In this document: one piece after another, positions 15,662-24,623 of the stretch | How positions within the stretch are numbered: position 1 is the first letter of the stretch | Layout of the letters: each line of letters begins with the position of its first letter | Assembly (NCBI RefSeq): GCF_025643595.1 | Contig: NZ_CP102826.1 | Coordinates: 620,001-684,000 of the forward strand | Length of the DNA: 64,000 nt | Direction of reading: 5' to 3' | Origin: Saccharopolyspora rosea | Lineage (GTDB): Bacteria > Actinomycetota > Actinomycetes > Mycobacteriales > Pseudonocardiaceae | Program-made: the position numbers and the translations under genes | The notes under the pieces: model-generated | The model's input: only the letters and a program-made list of their open reading frames with translations | Databases searched by the model: none | What the model was told of the DNA's origin: nothing

Positions 15662-16327
15662 ATGGACTCCGCCGACGCCGAGCAGTTCCCGCTCGGACGC
15701 CACCCGGGCTGGCCGGCCCGGCTCGGGCCGCTGCTGACCGAGCGCGGTGCGGTGTCGTTGCGCCCGCCCCGGCTGCGCGACGCGTCGGCGTGGAGCCGCA
15801 TCCGGCTGCGAGACCGGAACTACCTGCAACGCTGGGAGCCCACCGCGGTCGGGAGCTGGCAGGAGCGCAACGCGGTCATGGCCTGGCCCGCGCAGTGGAG
15901 CGCGCTGCGCGGCATGGCGCGGCGCGGCGTCGCGCTGCCGTTCACGCTCACCGTGGACGGCGAGTTCGCCGGGCAGCTCACCGTCGGCAACATCGTGCGC
16001 GGCGCGCTGCGTTCGGCCTGGATCGGCTACTGGGTGACCGAGGCGCTGGCCGGCGGCGGGGTCGCCACCGCCGCCGTCGCCCTGGCCGTCGACCACTGCT
16101 TCGGGCCGGTCGGCCTGCACCGCCTGGAGGCCACCGTCCGCCCGGAGAACGAGCCGAGCGTGCGGGTGCTGGAGAAGTCCGGTTTCCGGCGCGAGGGGTT
16201 GTTCCGCCGCTACCTCGACGTGGCCGGTGCCTGGCGCGATCACTACGTCTACGCGGTCACCGCCGAGGAGATCCCGGACGGCGCGGTCGCCGCGCTGGTC
16301 CGCTCCGGTCGCGCCCGCCGGCCGTGA
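15662..16327 (+). CDS. rimJ: RimJ/RimL-family GNAT acetyltransferase
   Basis: A 221-residue GNAT protein. The pattern LRPPRLRDASAWSRIRLRDRNYLQRWEP, GYWVTEALAGGGVATAAVAL (acetyl-CoA loop) and LHRLEATVRPENEPSVRVLEKSGFRREG is typical of RimJ-type ribosomal-protein N-acetyltransferases. It starts seven bases after the glp-like stop, in one operon with it, and corresponds to Rv0995. Substrate is unknown; the name follows the family and position. Confidence 0.85.
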   Translation: MDSADAEQFPLGRHPGWPARLGPLLTERGAVSLRPPRLRDASAWSRIRLRDRNYLQRWEPTAVGSWQERNAVMAWPAQWSALRGMARRGVALPFTLTVDGEFAGQLTVGNIVRGALRSAWIGYWVTEALAGGGVATAAVALAVDHCFGPVGLHRLEATVRPENEPSVRVLEKSGFRREGLFRRYLDVAGAWRDHYVYAVTAEEIPDGAVAALVRSGRARRP

Positions 16328-16588
16328 TTCCCGAGATCTTGCTCACCGATCGTCACCAGCCGCGAAGCCGTCCATACCCCCGAAAGGACGGGTGGGATAC
16401 GTCCGTTCGGCGGTAAGGCAGCGGCCGTCGCGGTGCCGATGGCGTTCTCGCTGCTCTGTTCGTGGTGGTTCCCCGGCACCGCGGAACCAGCGGAGCCCGG
16501 CGCGCCTCCGAGACAGGAGTGTCGGTTGTGACTAGCGTGGCGTCAGCAGCCTTGTGTGCTGTCGGCGGCCAGGGGGAGGTGGCGAGGC

Positions 16589-17362
16589 ATGAGCTCTTTG
16601 ATCTTCGCTGCGCTGGCGGCGGCGTGGCTGGTGGTGCTGGTCCCGATGTTCGCTCGCCGCCGCCAGGAAGTGTCCAAGACCACCGACTCCGCGCTGGCGG
16701 CCAGGGTGGTCCGGCGGGGAAGCGACCGGCGACCGGCGGCACCCGGTGCCGCGGAGACCGACGAGGTGGAGGAGGCGTACGGCATGCCTGGCACGGAGCA
16801 GGACGACGCCGTCGACGTCGACGAGTACCAGGAAGAATCCTGGCGGCAGGTGCACAGCGACGACGTCCGCGCCGGACGGCGCTACCGCCCGGGTCGCGGC
16901 GGTTTCGACCCGGAGGCGGCCGCGCTCGCCGCGCGCGTGAAGTACGCGCGCAGGCAGCGCATCGTGGTGACGATGCTGCTGGCGGCGGTCACCACCGCGC
17001 TGCTGGCCGGGCTGGTCTGGGCCGGGCTGTGGTGGCTGCACGCCATCACGGACATCGCGCTGGTCGGCTACCTCGTCTACCTGCGCCGCCAGGTCCGCAT
17101 CGAGGAGGACGTCCGCTCCCGGCGGTTGGCGCGGCTGAGCGCTCCCCGCGAGCAGGGCGACTACGACGAGGCGGAGGGCTACGACGACTACGAGGAGACC
17201 GCCGACATCGACGAGGTCGACGAGGAGCCGGAACCCCGACGCGGCGGTTCCCGTGCCCCGATGCGCCACGCGGTGCCCGTCGAGATCGACGACGAGGACC
17301 CGATGTTCGACGAGCTCGACGAGCGCGCCTGGGCCCCGTACCGCAGAGCAGCAGGTCAGTAG
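16589..17362 (+). CDS. glpR: membrane receptor of the GlpR/SepX family
   Basis: A 257-residue protein: N-terminal TM helix (SSLIFAALAAAWLVVLVPMFA, about 2-22), a charged cytosolic linker rich in Asp/Glu, a second hydrophobic stretch (about 126-160), a basic RRQVRIEEDVRSRRLARL helix and a long acidic C-terminal tail. This fits the actinobacterial family containing Rv0996, corynebacterial GlpR and Streptomyces SepX, which links Glp and the divisome to the membrane. ATG 16589 follows GGGGGAGG and is chosen over the GTG at 16556. It is separated from rimJ by 261 bases in which only a weak -10 (TAGCGT near 16535) is seen, so it may have its own promoter. Confidence 0.75.
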   Translation: MSSLIFAALAAAWLVVLVPMFARRRQEVSKTTDSALAARVVRRGSDRRPAAPGAAETDEVEEAYGMPGTEQDDAVDVDEYQEESWRQVHSDDVRAGRRYRPGRGGFDPEAAALAARVKYARRQRIVVTMLLAAVTTALLAGLVWAGLWWLHAITDIALVGYLVYLRRQVRIEEDVRSRRLARLSAPREQGDYDEAEGYDDYEETADIDEVDEEPEPRRGGSRAPMRHAVPVEIDDEDPMFDELDERAWAPYRRAAGQ

Positions 17363-17438
17363 GGCCGTCGCCGTGAAGAGGGGGGTGGGTGTGAGTGCTG
17401 ATCGGGTGGATTGCTAAGCTGCTTGCAGCACTCAACAA

Positions 17439-17511
17439 GGGGCTGTAGCGCAGTTGGTAGCGCGTCTCGTTCGCATCGAGAAGGTCAGGGGTTCGATTCC
17501 CCTCAGCTCCA
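17439..17511 (+). tRNA. tRNA-Ala (anticodon CGC)
   Basis: A complete cloverleaf: acceptor GGGGCTG pairs with CAGCTCC, D arm GCGC...GCGC, anticodon stem TCTCG/CGAGA around loop TTCGCAT (anticodon CGC, reading GCG), T arm with GGTTCGATTCC. Discriminator A; CCA is not encoded. It is followed by hairpins and a recombinase relic. Confidence 0.95.
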
Positions 17512-17525
17512 CGGCGAGGCTGTTC

Positions 17526-17635
17526 GATGACCTTTGGTCATCTTCCCGCAGCCTTGATGTCTTTACGGGGGCCCAGCCCCCGTAGACCCCCAGGGTGCGG
17601 TGGCCGTTTTTCGTCGGCTCCGCACCCTTTGTTTT
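17526..17635 (+). terminator. cluster of three hairpins after tRNA-Ala
   Basis: Three stems follow the tRNA: GATGACC/GGTCATC (17526-17542); TACGGGGG/CCCCCGTA (17564-17584); and GGGTGCGG/CCGCACCC (17593-17627), the last followed by TTTGTTTT. The final one is a good intrinsic terminator. Confidence 0.7.
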
Positions 17636-17639
17636 GTTC

Positions 17640-17975
17640 CCGGCCTGCTCATGAACCAGCTCTCCGCTGGTGTTCGTGTTCTGAAGCGTTGGGCCTACCA
17701 AATCGGTCACCTCTTCGTTGTTCTCGGGGTGGGGATGCGGAAGACCGGGATGAGCCGGTCTGATCCGGTGATCTCGACCTGGGTACCAGGGCTTCGATGA
17801 GGGCTTTGCGTTGGTCCGCGTGCCGTCGGTGATGATCTCGTTGATGTTGTCGGCGACTTCGGTGAGCGTGGCCGGGTGTGGTGGGCTGCTCGTCGAGCGC
17901 GGCGCGGTCGGTGTGGCCGGCTTCGTGTTCCTGGCGGGCCTTCCAGCAATCCCGGCGTGAAGGCTGCTGCGTGCA
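17640..17975 (-). pseudogene. decayed C-terminal piece of a large serine recombinase
   Basis: Read leftward, three frames together give a serine-integrase C-terminus. LTEVADNINEIITDGT comes from one frame (about 17880-17830), ADQRKALIEALV from the next (about 17820-17784), and VEITGSDRLIPVFRIPTP from the third (about 17781-17733), after which the first frame resumes with NEEVTDLVGPTL. Serine recombinases of actinobacterial mobile elements carry this ALIEALV...EI...D...PVFRIP ending. The catalytic N-terminal domain is absent, so it is a frameshifted relic, beside tRNA-Ala. The wider gap 17514-18219 holds no intact gene. Confidence 0.6.
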
Positions 17976-18219
17976 AAGGGTTTTCTTAAGAGTCCGCAAG
18001 CCCGAGTCGTGCCGTGTCGTGAGCGTCCAGGACACGCTGGAGCAGTCCAACGAGCTCCGCCTGCTCCGATGGCGAGAGTGGTTAGACTCCGCATCAGTGC
18101 GCGCGTCGCGGCGCGCGCGTGAGGTCCGGCTGAACGCCCGCGAGCAGCTCAACTCGGATGTGCTCCCACGGCTGCTGGCGAGGATTCAGCTCCTGGCAAC
18201 GAGGCTGGAGGTTCTACCT

Positions 18220-19152
18220 GTGCGGGTTTTCGTCACCGGTGCGTCGGGATGGGTCGGTTCTGCGGTCGTTCCGGAGCTCGTTGCCGCGGGCCACGAGGTC
18301 ACCGGGCTTGCGCGTTCGGAGGCGTCGGCGGCCGCCGTCAAGGCCGCGGGCGCCACGGAGGTGCGCGGCAGCATCGACGATCTGGACGTGCTGCGCGGCG
18401 CTGCCGCGGCGTCTGACGCCGTAGTCCACCTGGCGTTCCCGGTCGACCTCGCTCTTGCCGGGCGCATGGAGGACGCCGTCGCGGCCGATGTCGCGACGAT
18501 CGAGGCGATGGGCGAGGCGCTGCCGTCCGGGGGCGCCTTCGCGATCGCGACGGGCACCGCCGGGCTCGCGCGCAACGGGATCCCCGCCACCGAGCGGGAT
18601 CGGCCGTCGGCGGACGCCCCGATCGCGGCACGACAGCCCTCGGACGACGCCGCACTCGCGCTCGCCGATCGGGGCCTGCGTCCGTTGGTGCTCCGTCTGG
18701 CGCCGAGCAATCACGGAGAGGGCGACAACGGGTTCGTCCCGGCCCTCATCCAGATCGCCCGCAAAACGGGCGTCTCGGGCTATCCCGGCGATGGGTCGTC
18801 ACGATGGTCGGCGGTGCACGTCCGCGACACCGCCAGGCTCTTCCGCTTGGCCATCGAGGTCGCGCCGAGCGGCTACCTGCACGCGGTGGCTGAGGAGGGG
18901 ATCTCGCTGCGCGAGATCGCCGAGGTCATCGGGCGACACCTCGGCCTCCCGGTGCAGTCGGTGCCAATGGACCAGGTCGACGAGCATTTCGGGTTCCTCG
19001 GGATGTTTCTCAAACCTGACACGCCGGTCTCCAACGCCATCACCCGTCAGGTCACCGGCTGGACCCCGACCGAGCCGGGCCTCATCGAGGACCTCGACAA
19101 GGGCCACTACTTCAGTCCCGGCGCGAATGGCGCCGAATCAACTGCCGGCTGA
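18220..19152 (+). CDS. atypical extended SDR, NAD(P)-dependent epimerase/dehydratase-like
   Basis: A 310-residue Rossmann protein with the TGASGWVG glycine motif at residues 7-14 and an extended-SDR layout (VRGSIDDLDVLRGAAAASDAVVHLAF, SRWSAVHVRDTARLF). No clear YxxxK catalytic pair is visible around the expected position, so the activity is uncertain; many relatives are uncharacterised NAD-binding proteins. GTG 18220 follows GGAGG at a good distance. The frame is open upstream to 17878, but that part overlaps the recombinase relic and has poor codon bias. Codon use is a little less biased than neighbours, consistent with acquisition together with the flanking relic. Confidence 0.75.
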   Translation: MRVFVTGASGWVGSAVVPELVAAGHEVTGLARSEASAAAVKAAGATEVRGSIDDLDVLRGAAAASDAVVHLAFPVDLALAGRMEDAVAADVATIEAMGEALPSGGAFAIATGTAGLARNGIPATERDRPSADAPIAARQPSDDAALALADRGLRPLVLRLAPSNHGEGDNGFVPALIQIARKTGVSGYPGDGSSRWSAVHVRDTARLFRLAIEVAPSGYLHAVAEEGISLREIAEVIGRHLGLPVQSVPMDQVDEHFGFLGMFLKPDTPVSNAITRQVTGWTPTEPGLIEDLDKGHYFSPGANGAESTAG

Positions 19153-19300
19153 GTTCGGTGACCTCCGGATCGACGAGCGTCCGCCTCCGGTGACGGCTCC
19201 GCATCGTCCGAGCAGGGGTTCACGCCCGGTCCGCCGGGCCGCCGCTCTCTCGGGAGATCTTCCGCGACACGCGCATCTTGGGGCGGATCAGTACTGCCGG

Positions 19301-19316
19301 ACACAAGATGTAGTAT
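19301..19316. promoter_or_regulatory. NrdR-box-like site over the nrdAB promoter
   Basis: ACACAAGATGTAGTAT matches the NrdR box pattern acaCwAtATaTwGtgt at most positions and contains a possible -10 (TAGTAT, 19311-19316). NrdR represses ribonucleotide reductase operons when dATP is high. A second box usually lies about three turns away; only a poor partial match (ACACGCGC at 19267) was found. Confidence 0.5.
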
Positions 19317-19324
19317 GCGTTCCG

Positions 19325-19517
19325 CTGATGGTCCACTGGCCCTGCACGGGGTCAGTGGGGTGAGAGGGAACCCGGTGCGAGTCCGGGACTGCCCCGCAGC
19401 GGTGAGCGGGAACGACCGCCGTCATCACGCACTGGGCGCCGCAGGCGCCTGGGAAGCGACGGCCAGTAGGTGTCGGCCTGTGCAGGCCGGGTGCCCGCGA
19501 GTCCGAAGACCTGCCAT
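19325..19517 (+). ncRNA. cobalamin riboswitch upstream of nrdAB
   Basis: The leader carries the cobalamin-riboswitch core: GGTGAGAGGGAACCCGGTG, GAGTCCGGGACTGCCCCGC, AGCGGTGAGCGGGAACGA, and the closing B12-box segment GAGTCCGAAGACCTGCC at about 19499-19515. It lies 160 bases before the nrdA start. In Streptomyces the class I nrdAB operon is shut off by B12 through such an element, since the B12-dependent NrdJ enzyme can take over. GC-rich hairpins between the aptamer and the start (for example GCGCAC/GTGCGC near 19523) could form the expression platform. Confidence 0.9.
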
Positions 19518-19678
19518 CGGTGTGCGCACGAGAGTGCGCGGTGTCCGGGGCCTCGCGGGAGGGCCGACGCGGACGAGGGACGACGGCGGGAATCCGGGTC
19601 GCGGTGCCGCCGCGCGCCCTCGCGCGCCTCCAGCGTCCCCGGGCGCTGGTAAGAGCTTCGCGAGGGAGAGGGAGTCCC

Positions 19679-22504
19679 GTGGCTGAATCGCCCACCAGCA
19701 CCCCGACCGCAGACCGGCCCGAGACGGCGCACGTCCGAGTCCTGCGCCGGGACGGTTCGATTTCCGGGTTCGACCCCGGCAAGATCTCGGTCGCGCTGAC
19801 GAAGGCGTTCCTGGCCGTCGAGGGCGGCGGCGCCGCGGCATCGTCGCGGCTGCACCGCTTGGTGGCCGAGCTGACCGAGCAGGTGCAGAACTCCCTGCTG
19901 CGGCACGCGGGTCCGGGGACGCTGCTGCACATCGAGCAGATCCAGGACCAGGTCGAGCTCGCGCTGATGCGCGGCGGGCACCACCAGGTCGCCCGGGACT
20001 ACGTGCTGTACCGGGAGCAGCGCGCCGAGGCGAGGCGCGCGGCGTCCGGAACCGAATCGGCGTCGGAAGCGGCACAACCGCCGGAGCTGACCGTCACCGA
20101 CTCCGACGGCCGGACGCGGCCGCTGGACTGGCAGCGCGTGCGCACCATCACCGAACAGGCCTGCTCCGGACTCGACGAGGTGGATCCCGCGCCGGTCCTG
20201 GAGGAGACCCGGAAGAACCTCTACGACGGGATGAGCACCGCCGAACTCGACGAGGCGCTGACGCTGGCCGCGCGCACCCTCGTCGAGCGGGATCCCGAGT
20301 ACTCCCGGGTCAGCGCGCGCCTGCTGCTCGACAAGCTGCGCGGCGAAGCGCTGTCCTACCTGGCCGGTGCGGCGCGGGAGGCCGACCAGGAGCAGATCCG
20401 GGACCTCTACCCGTCCTACTTCGCCGACTACGTGCGCCGCGGTGTCGAGCTGGAGATGCTGGACCCGCGGCTCGCCGAGTTCGACCTCGACCGCCTGGGG
20501 CGGGCGCTGCGGGCCGACCGGGACCTGAGCTTCGACTACCTCGGCTTGCAGACCCTCTACGACCGCTACTTCCTGCACCACCGCGGCACCCGGTTCGAGC
20601 TGCCGCAGGCGTTCTTCATGCGGGTGGCGATGGGGCTGGCGCTGCGCGAGGACGACCGGGAAGCCCGCGCCGTCGAGTTCTACGAACTGCTGTCGTCGTT
20701 CGACTTCATGTGCTCCACGCCCACGCTGTTCAACTCGGGCACCACCAGGCCGCAGCTGTCCTCCTGCTTCCTGACCACAGTGGAGGACGACCTGGACTCG
20801 ATCTTCCAGGCGTACCGCAACAACGCGCTGCTGGCGAAGTACTCCGGCGGTTTGGGCAACGACTGGACGCCGGTGCGCGGCCTGGGAGCGCACATCAAGG
20901 GCACCAACGGCACGTCGCAGGGGCTCGTGCCGTTCCTGAAGATCGCCAACGACACCGCCGTGGCGGTCAACCAGGGCGGCAAGCGCAAGGGCGCCGCCTG
21001 CGCGTACCTGGAGACCTGGCACATCGACGTCGAGGAGTTCCTCGACCTGCGCAAGAACACCGGTGACGACCGGCGGCGCACCCACGACATGAACACCGCC
21101 AACTGGGTGCCGGACGAGTTCATGCGCCGCGTGCACGCCGACGAGACCTGGACGCTGTTCTCCCCGGACGAGGTCCCGGACCTGCACGACCTCTACGGCA
21201 CCGAGTTCGCCGAGCGCTACCGCCACTACGAGCGGGCCGCCGAACGCGGCGAGCTGAAGGTCTTCTGGCAGGTCCGCGCGGTGGACCTGTGGCGGCGGAT
21301 GCTGACCATGCTGTTCGAGACCGGGCACCCGTGGATCACCTTCAAGGACCCGTGCAACCTGCGCTCCCCGCAGCGGCACGCCGGAGTGGTGCACTCGTCG
21401 AACCTGTGCACCGAGATCACGCTGAACACCAGCAAGGACGAGGTCGCGGTGTGCAACCTCGGGTCGATCAACCTGGCCCGGCACGTCACCGTCGACGGCA
21501 TCGACCACGAGCGGCTGCGGCGCACCACCCGCACCGCGGTGCGGATGCTGGACAACGTCATCGACATCAACTTCTACACCATTCCCGAGGCCCGGAACTC
21601 GAACCTGCGCCACCGGCCGGTGGGGCTCGGGTTGATGGGCTTCGCCGACGCACTGGTCGTGCAGGGGCTGGCGGCGGCCTCGCCGGAGGCGGTGGAGTTC
21701 GCCGACCGCAGCATGGAGCAGATCAGCTACCACGCCATCGCCGCCTCCAGCGAGCTCGCTACCGAGCGCGGCCGCTACGAATCGTTCGAGGGCTCGCTGT
21801 GGAGCCGGGGGATCCTGCCGATCGACTCGCTGCGGCTGCTCGCGGAATCCCGCGGTGACGCCGAGTTCGACTATTCATCCACTTTGGACTGGGAGGCGCT
21901 GCGGGAGCGGGTGCGCGCCGACGGGATGCGCAACTCCAACGTGATGGCCATCGCCCCGACCGCGACCATCGCCAACATCTGCGGCGTGAACCAGTCGATC
22001 GAGCCGCCGTACCGCAACCTCTACGTCAAGTCGAACATGTCCGGCGACTTCACCGTCGCCAACCCGCACCTGGTCGCCGACCTCAAGCGGGCCGGGCTGT
22101 GGGACGAGGCGATGGTGGCCGACCTGAAGTACTTCGACGGTGTCCTCGGCCCGATCGACCGCATCCCGGACGAGCTCAAGCGCCGCTACGCCACGGCCTT
22201 CGAGATCGAGCCGCACTGGCTGGTCGCCGCCGCCGCGCGCAGGCAGAAGTGGATCGACCAGGCGCAGTCGCTGAACCTGTACCTGGCCGAGCCCAGCGGC
22301 CGCAAGCTCGACGAGCTCTACCGGCTGGCCTGGCGCAGCGGGTTGAAGACCACCTACTACCTGCGGTCCACCGCCGCGACCTCGGTGGAGAAGAGCACCC
22401 TGCGCGGCACCGACGGCAAGCTCAACGCGGTGCCCGCCGTGGCGCCGACCGCCGAGCCCGCCGCGTGCTCGATCGACGACCCCGACTGCGAAGCCTGCCA
22501 GTAG
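19679..22504 (+). CDS. nrdA: class I ribonucleoside-diphosphate reductase, alpha subunit
   Basis: A 941-residue catalytic subunit. An N-terminal ATP-cone (about 18-115) gives allosteric control; the ten-stranded barrel follows with catalytic C363 (SSCF), the N575-L-C577-T-E579 active-site motif and C592 in VCNLGSINL. The C-terminus ends [12 protein letters not shown], giving the mobile CxxC that reduces the active site. The GTG at 19679 has GAGGGAGAGGGAG upstream; the frame is open to 19520 but that part lies in the riboswitch leader. It is encoded with nrdB behind a B12 riboswitch and an NrdR-like box. Confidence 0.93.
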   Translation: MAESPTSTPTADRPETAHVRVLRRDGSISGFDPGKISVALTKAFLAVEGGGAAASSRLHRLVAELTEQVQNSLLRHAGPGTLLHIEQIQDQVELALMRGGHHQVARDYVLYREQRAEARRAASGTESASEAAQPPELTVTDSDGRTRPLDWQRVRTITEQACSGLDEVDPAPVLEETRKNLYDGMSTAELDEALTLAARTLVERDPEYSRVSARLLLDKLRGEALSYLAGAAREADQEQIRDLYPSYFADYVRRGVELEMLDPRLAEFDLDRLGRALRADRDLSFDYLGLQTLYDRYFLHHRGTRFELPQAFFMRVAMGLALREDDREARAVEFYELLSSFDFMCSTPTLFNSGTTRPQLSSCFLTTVEDDLDSIFQAYRNNALLAKYSGGLGNDWTPVRGLGAHIKGTNGTSQGLVPFLKIANDTAVAVNQGGKRKGAACAYLETWHIDVEEFLDLRKNTGDDRRRTHDMNTANWVPDEFMRRVHADETWTLFSPDEVPDLHDLYGTEFAERYRHYERAAERGELKVFWQVRAVDLWRRMLTMLFETGHPWITFKDPCNLRSPQRHAGVVHSSNLCTEITLNTSKDEVAVCNLGSINLARHVTVDGIDHERLRRTTRTAVRMLDNVIDINFYTIPEARNSNLRHRPVGLGLMGFADALVVQGLAAASPEAVEFADRSMEQISYHAIAASSELATERGRYESFEGSLWSRGILPIDSLRLLAESRGDAEFDYSSTLDWEALRERVRADGMRNSNVMAIAPTATIANICGVNQSIEPPYRNLYVKSNMSGDFTVANPHLVADLKRAGLWDEAMVADLKYFDGVLGPIDRIPDELKRRYATAFEIEPHWLVAAAARRQKWIDQAQSLNLYLAEPSGRKLDELYRLAWRSGLKTTYYLRSTAATSVEKSTLRGTDGKLNAVPAVAPTAEPAACSIDDPDCEACQ

Positions 22505-22571
22505 GGCATCGCGGCACCGCACCGGCCGGCGCACGTCCGGCCCACCGACCACGCGACGAGGGATTTCGGAG

Positions 22572-23648
22572 ATGACTGTTGAGCCCACGCACGTCGACAC
22601 CTCCGGGCTGGGGGAGATCGACCGCACCGGCGGTCGCGTCGACGTCGACGACAAGGCCATGATCAACGCCCGCGCGGACGTGAACCAGCTGCTGCCGATG
22701 AAGTACGGCTGGGCCTGGGAGAAGTACCTCGCCGGCTGCGCCAACCACTGGATGCCCACCGAGGTGTCCATGCACGCCGACATCGCGCTGTGGAAGTCGC
22801 CCGACGGGCTCACCGACGACGAGCGGCTGATGCTCAAGCGCAACCTCGGCTTCTTCGCCACCGCGGAATCGTTGGTGGCCAACAACATCGTGCTCGCCGT
22901 CTACCGGCACATCACCAACCCCGAGTGCAGGCAGTACCTGCTGCGCCAGGCCTTCGAGGAGGCCGTGCACACCCACACGTTCCAGTACATCTGCGAAAGC
23001 CTGGGGCTGAACGAGGGCGAGCTGTTCAACGCCTACCGGGAGATCCCGTCGATCGCGGACAAGGACTCCTGGGCGCTGCGCTACACCCAGAACCTCGAAA
23101 ACCCCGATTTCACCACCGGCGGGCCGGAACGCGACCAGGCGTTCCTGCGCGACCTCATCGCCTTCTACGTGATCTTCGAGGGCATGTGGTTCTACACCGG
23201 CTTCGCGCAGATCCTGGCCCTGGGGCGGCGCAACAAGATGGTGGGCATCGCCGAGCAGTACCAGTACATCCTGCGCGACGAGTCGATCCACCTGAACTTC
23301 GGCATCGACTGCATCAACCAGATCAAGATCGAGAACCCGCACCTGTGGAGCCGGGAGTTCCAGGAGGAGGTGCGCGGCATGCTCGTCGAAGCCTGCGAAC
23401 TGGAGGTCGGCTACGGCCGCGACACCATGCCGCGCGGCATCCTCGGCCTCAACGCCGAGCTGTGCGAGCAGTACATGCACTTCATCACCAACCGGCGCTG
23501 CGCCCAGCTCGGCCTGGAGCCGGTGTTCGCCGAGGTCGACAACCCGTTCCCCTGGATGTCCGAAGCGATGGACCTGAAGAAGGAGAAGAACTTCTTCGAG
23601 ACCCGCGTCACCGAGTACCAGTCCGGCGCTTCCCTGAGCTGGGACTGA
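22572..23648 (+). CDS. nrdB: ribonucleotide reductase beta subunit, class Ic-like (Mn/Fe)
   Basis: A 358-residue R2 protein. Metal ligands are visible as E99 (TAESLVANN), E130-x-x-H133 (EEAVHTHTF), a later Glu in [11 protein letters not shown] and ExxH in RDESIHLNF. At the place of the radical tyrosine (four residues after H133) there is F137, and the first ligand is Glu instead of Asp. Both replacements are the hallmark of Chlamydia-type class Ic R2, which uses a Mn(IV)/Fe(III) cofactor. The C-terminal [10 protein letters not shown] keeps a radical-transfer Tyr. ATG 22572 follows GGAG. A perfect palindromic terminator lies five bases after the stop. Confidence 0.9.
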   Translation: MTVEPTHVDTSGLGEIDRTGGRVDVDDKAMINARADVNQLLPMKYGWAWEKYLAGCANHWMPTEVSMHADIALWKSPDGLTDDERLMLKRNLGFFATAESLVANNIVLAVYRHITNPECRQYLLRQAFEEAVHTHTFQYICESLGLNEGELFNAYREIPSIADKDSWALRYTQNLENPDFTTGGPERDQAFLRDLIAFYVIFEGMWFYTGFAQILALGRRNKMVGIAEQYQYILRDESIHLNFGIDCINQIKIENPHLWSREFQEEVRGMLVEACELEVGYGRDTMPRGILGLNAELCEQYMHFITNRRCAQLGLEPVFAEVDNPFPWMSEAMDLKKEKNFFETRVTEYQSGASLSWD

Positions 23649-23653
23649 AACTC

Positions 23654-23687
23654 GTGCGTGCGGGTTCCGGCCGGAACCCGCACGCAC
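23654..23687 (+). terminator. 34-bp perfect palindrome after nrdB
   Basis: GTGCGTGCGGGTTCCGG followed by its exact complement, starting five bases after the nrdB stop. It separates nrdAB from the AraC-type gene. Confidence 0.8.
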
Positions 23688-23699
23688 GCGCTGTCCACA

Positions 23700-24554
23700 A
23701 TGGAATCGAAGTCGGGCCCGTGGTGGGGCGGTGCGGCCACCCGGGTTACTTTCTGGTCGGGTGCGATTCCGGGGGGTGCGTTGTTCGGCAAGAGCGAGGA
23801 CCGCGACGACTACCAGGTGACCCCGGGGCCTGTCGCGGCGATGGCGCGGGATCTGCCCGACGGGCACGTGATCGCGCCGCACCGGCACCGGCGGGCGCAG
23901 CTGATCTACGGGACCAGCGGGGCGATCACCGTCACGACCGGGGCCGGGAGTTGGGTGGTTCCGCCGAACCGGGCCGTGTGGGTGCCCGCCGGGGTGCGGC
24001 ACTCGATGCGGACCTCCGGACCGGTGACGATGCGGACGCTGTACGTCGAGCAGGACGCGCGGCCGTGGTTGCCCGCGGCGTGCACCGTGGTGGCCGTCAG
24101 CGCGTTGTTGAAGGAGTTGATCGAGGCCGCCACGCGCATCCCCGTCGACCACGACGCCGAGGGGCGGGACGGGAAGGTGCTGTCGTTGCTGCTCGACGAG
24201 CTGGAACCGGTCGCCGTCCCGGCGCTGCACCTGCCGATGCCCGACGATCCGCTGGTCGCCCCGATCTGCGCGGAGATCGCGGAACGGCCGGGGGAGGCCG
24301 GGACGCTGCAGGAGTGGGCCGAGCGGAGCTACGTCAGCCGGACCACGCTGGCGCGCCGGTTCCGGCAGGCCACCGGGTACAGCCTCGGCCGGTGGCGGCA
24401 GCAGGCGTTGCTGCTGGCGGCGGTGCGGATGCTCGCCGAGCGGCGGCCGGTCACCGAGGTCGCGGCGGAACTGGGCTACGACAGTCCCAGCGCCTTCACC
24501 GCCATGTTCACCAGGGCGCTCGGGGTGCGGCCGAGCCGGTACTTCGAGACCTGA
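23700..24554 (+). CDS. AraC-family regulator with cupin N-terminus (NimR-like)
   Basis: A 284-residue regulator. The cupin-like sensor half (DGHVIAPHRHRRAQLIYGTSGAITV, WVVPPNRAVWVPAGVRHSM) is followed by two C-terminal HTH motifs (WAERSYVSRTTLARRFRQATG and VTEVAAELGYDSPSAFTAMFTRALGVRPSRYF). The layout is that of NimR-type regulators, which usually control an adjacent efflux pump; an MFS gene follows at 24624. In Streptomyces the third gene of the nrdABS operon is also AraC-like (NrdS), but here a strong terminator separates it from nrdB. The ATG at 23700 has no ribosome-binding site, so the start is uncertain. Confidence 0.8.
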   Translation: MESKSGPWWGGAATRVTFWSGAIPGGALFGKSEDRDDYQVTPGPVAAMARDLPDGHVIAPHRHRRAQLIYGTSGAITVTTGAGSWVVPPNRAVWVPAGVRHSMRTSGPVTMRTLYVEQDARPWLPAACTVVAVSALLKELIEAATRIPVDHDAEGRDGKVLSLLLDELEPVAVPALHLPMPDDPLVAPICAEIAERPGEAGTLQEWAERSYVSRTTLARRFRQATGYSLGRWRQQALLLAAVRMLAERRPVTEVAAELGYDSPSAFTAMFTRALGVRPSRYFET

Positions 24555-24623
24555 TCCGATCGCGACAGCGGGTGGTGCGAACGCGACGGCGGCCGGCCCG
24601 GCGCGACGTTAGCTTTTCGGCAC

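Noticed and set aside
17526..17635. CRISPR-like series of short palindromes
   Set aside because: The three hairpins differ in sequence and have no regular spacers; they are terminator stems. No CRISPR array was seen anywhere in the window.
17432..18094. A minus-strand frame ending in GIEPLTFSMRTRRATN over the tRNA-Ala gene
   Set aside because: This peptide is the well-known spurious translation of the antisense strand of a tRNA; part of the same frame does contain recombinase relic sequence and is reported as such.
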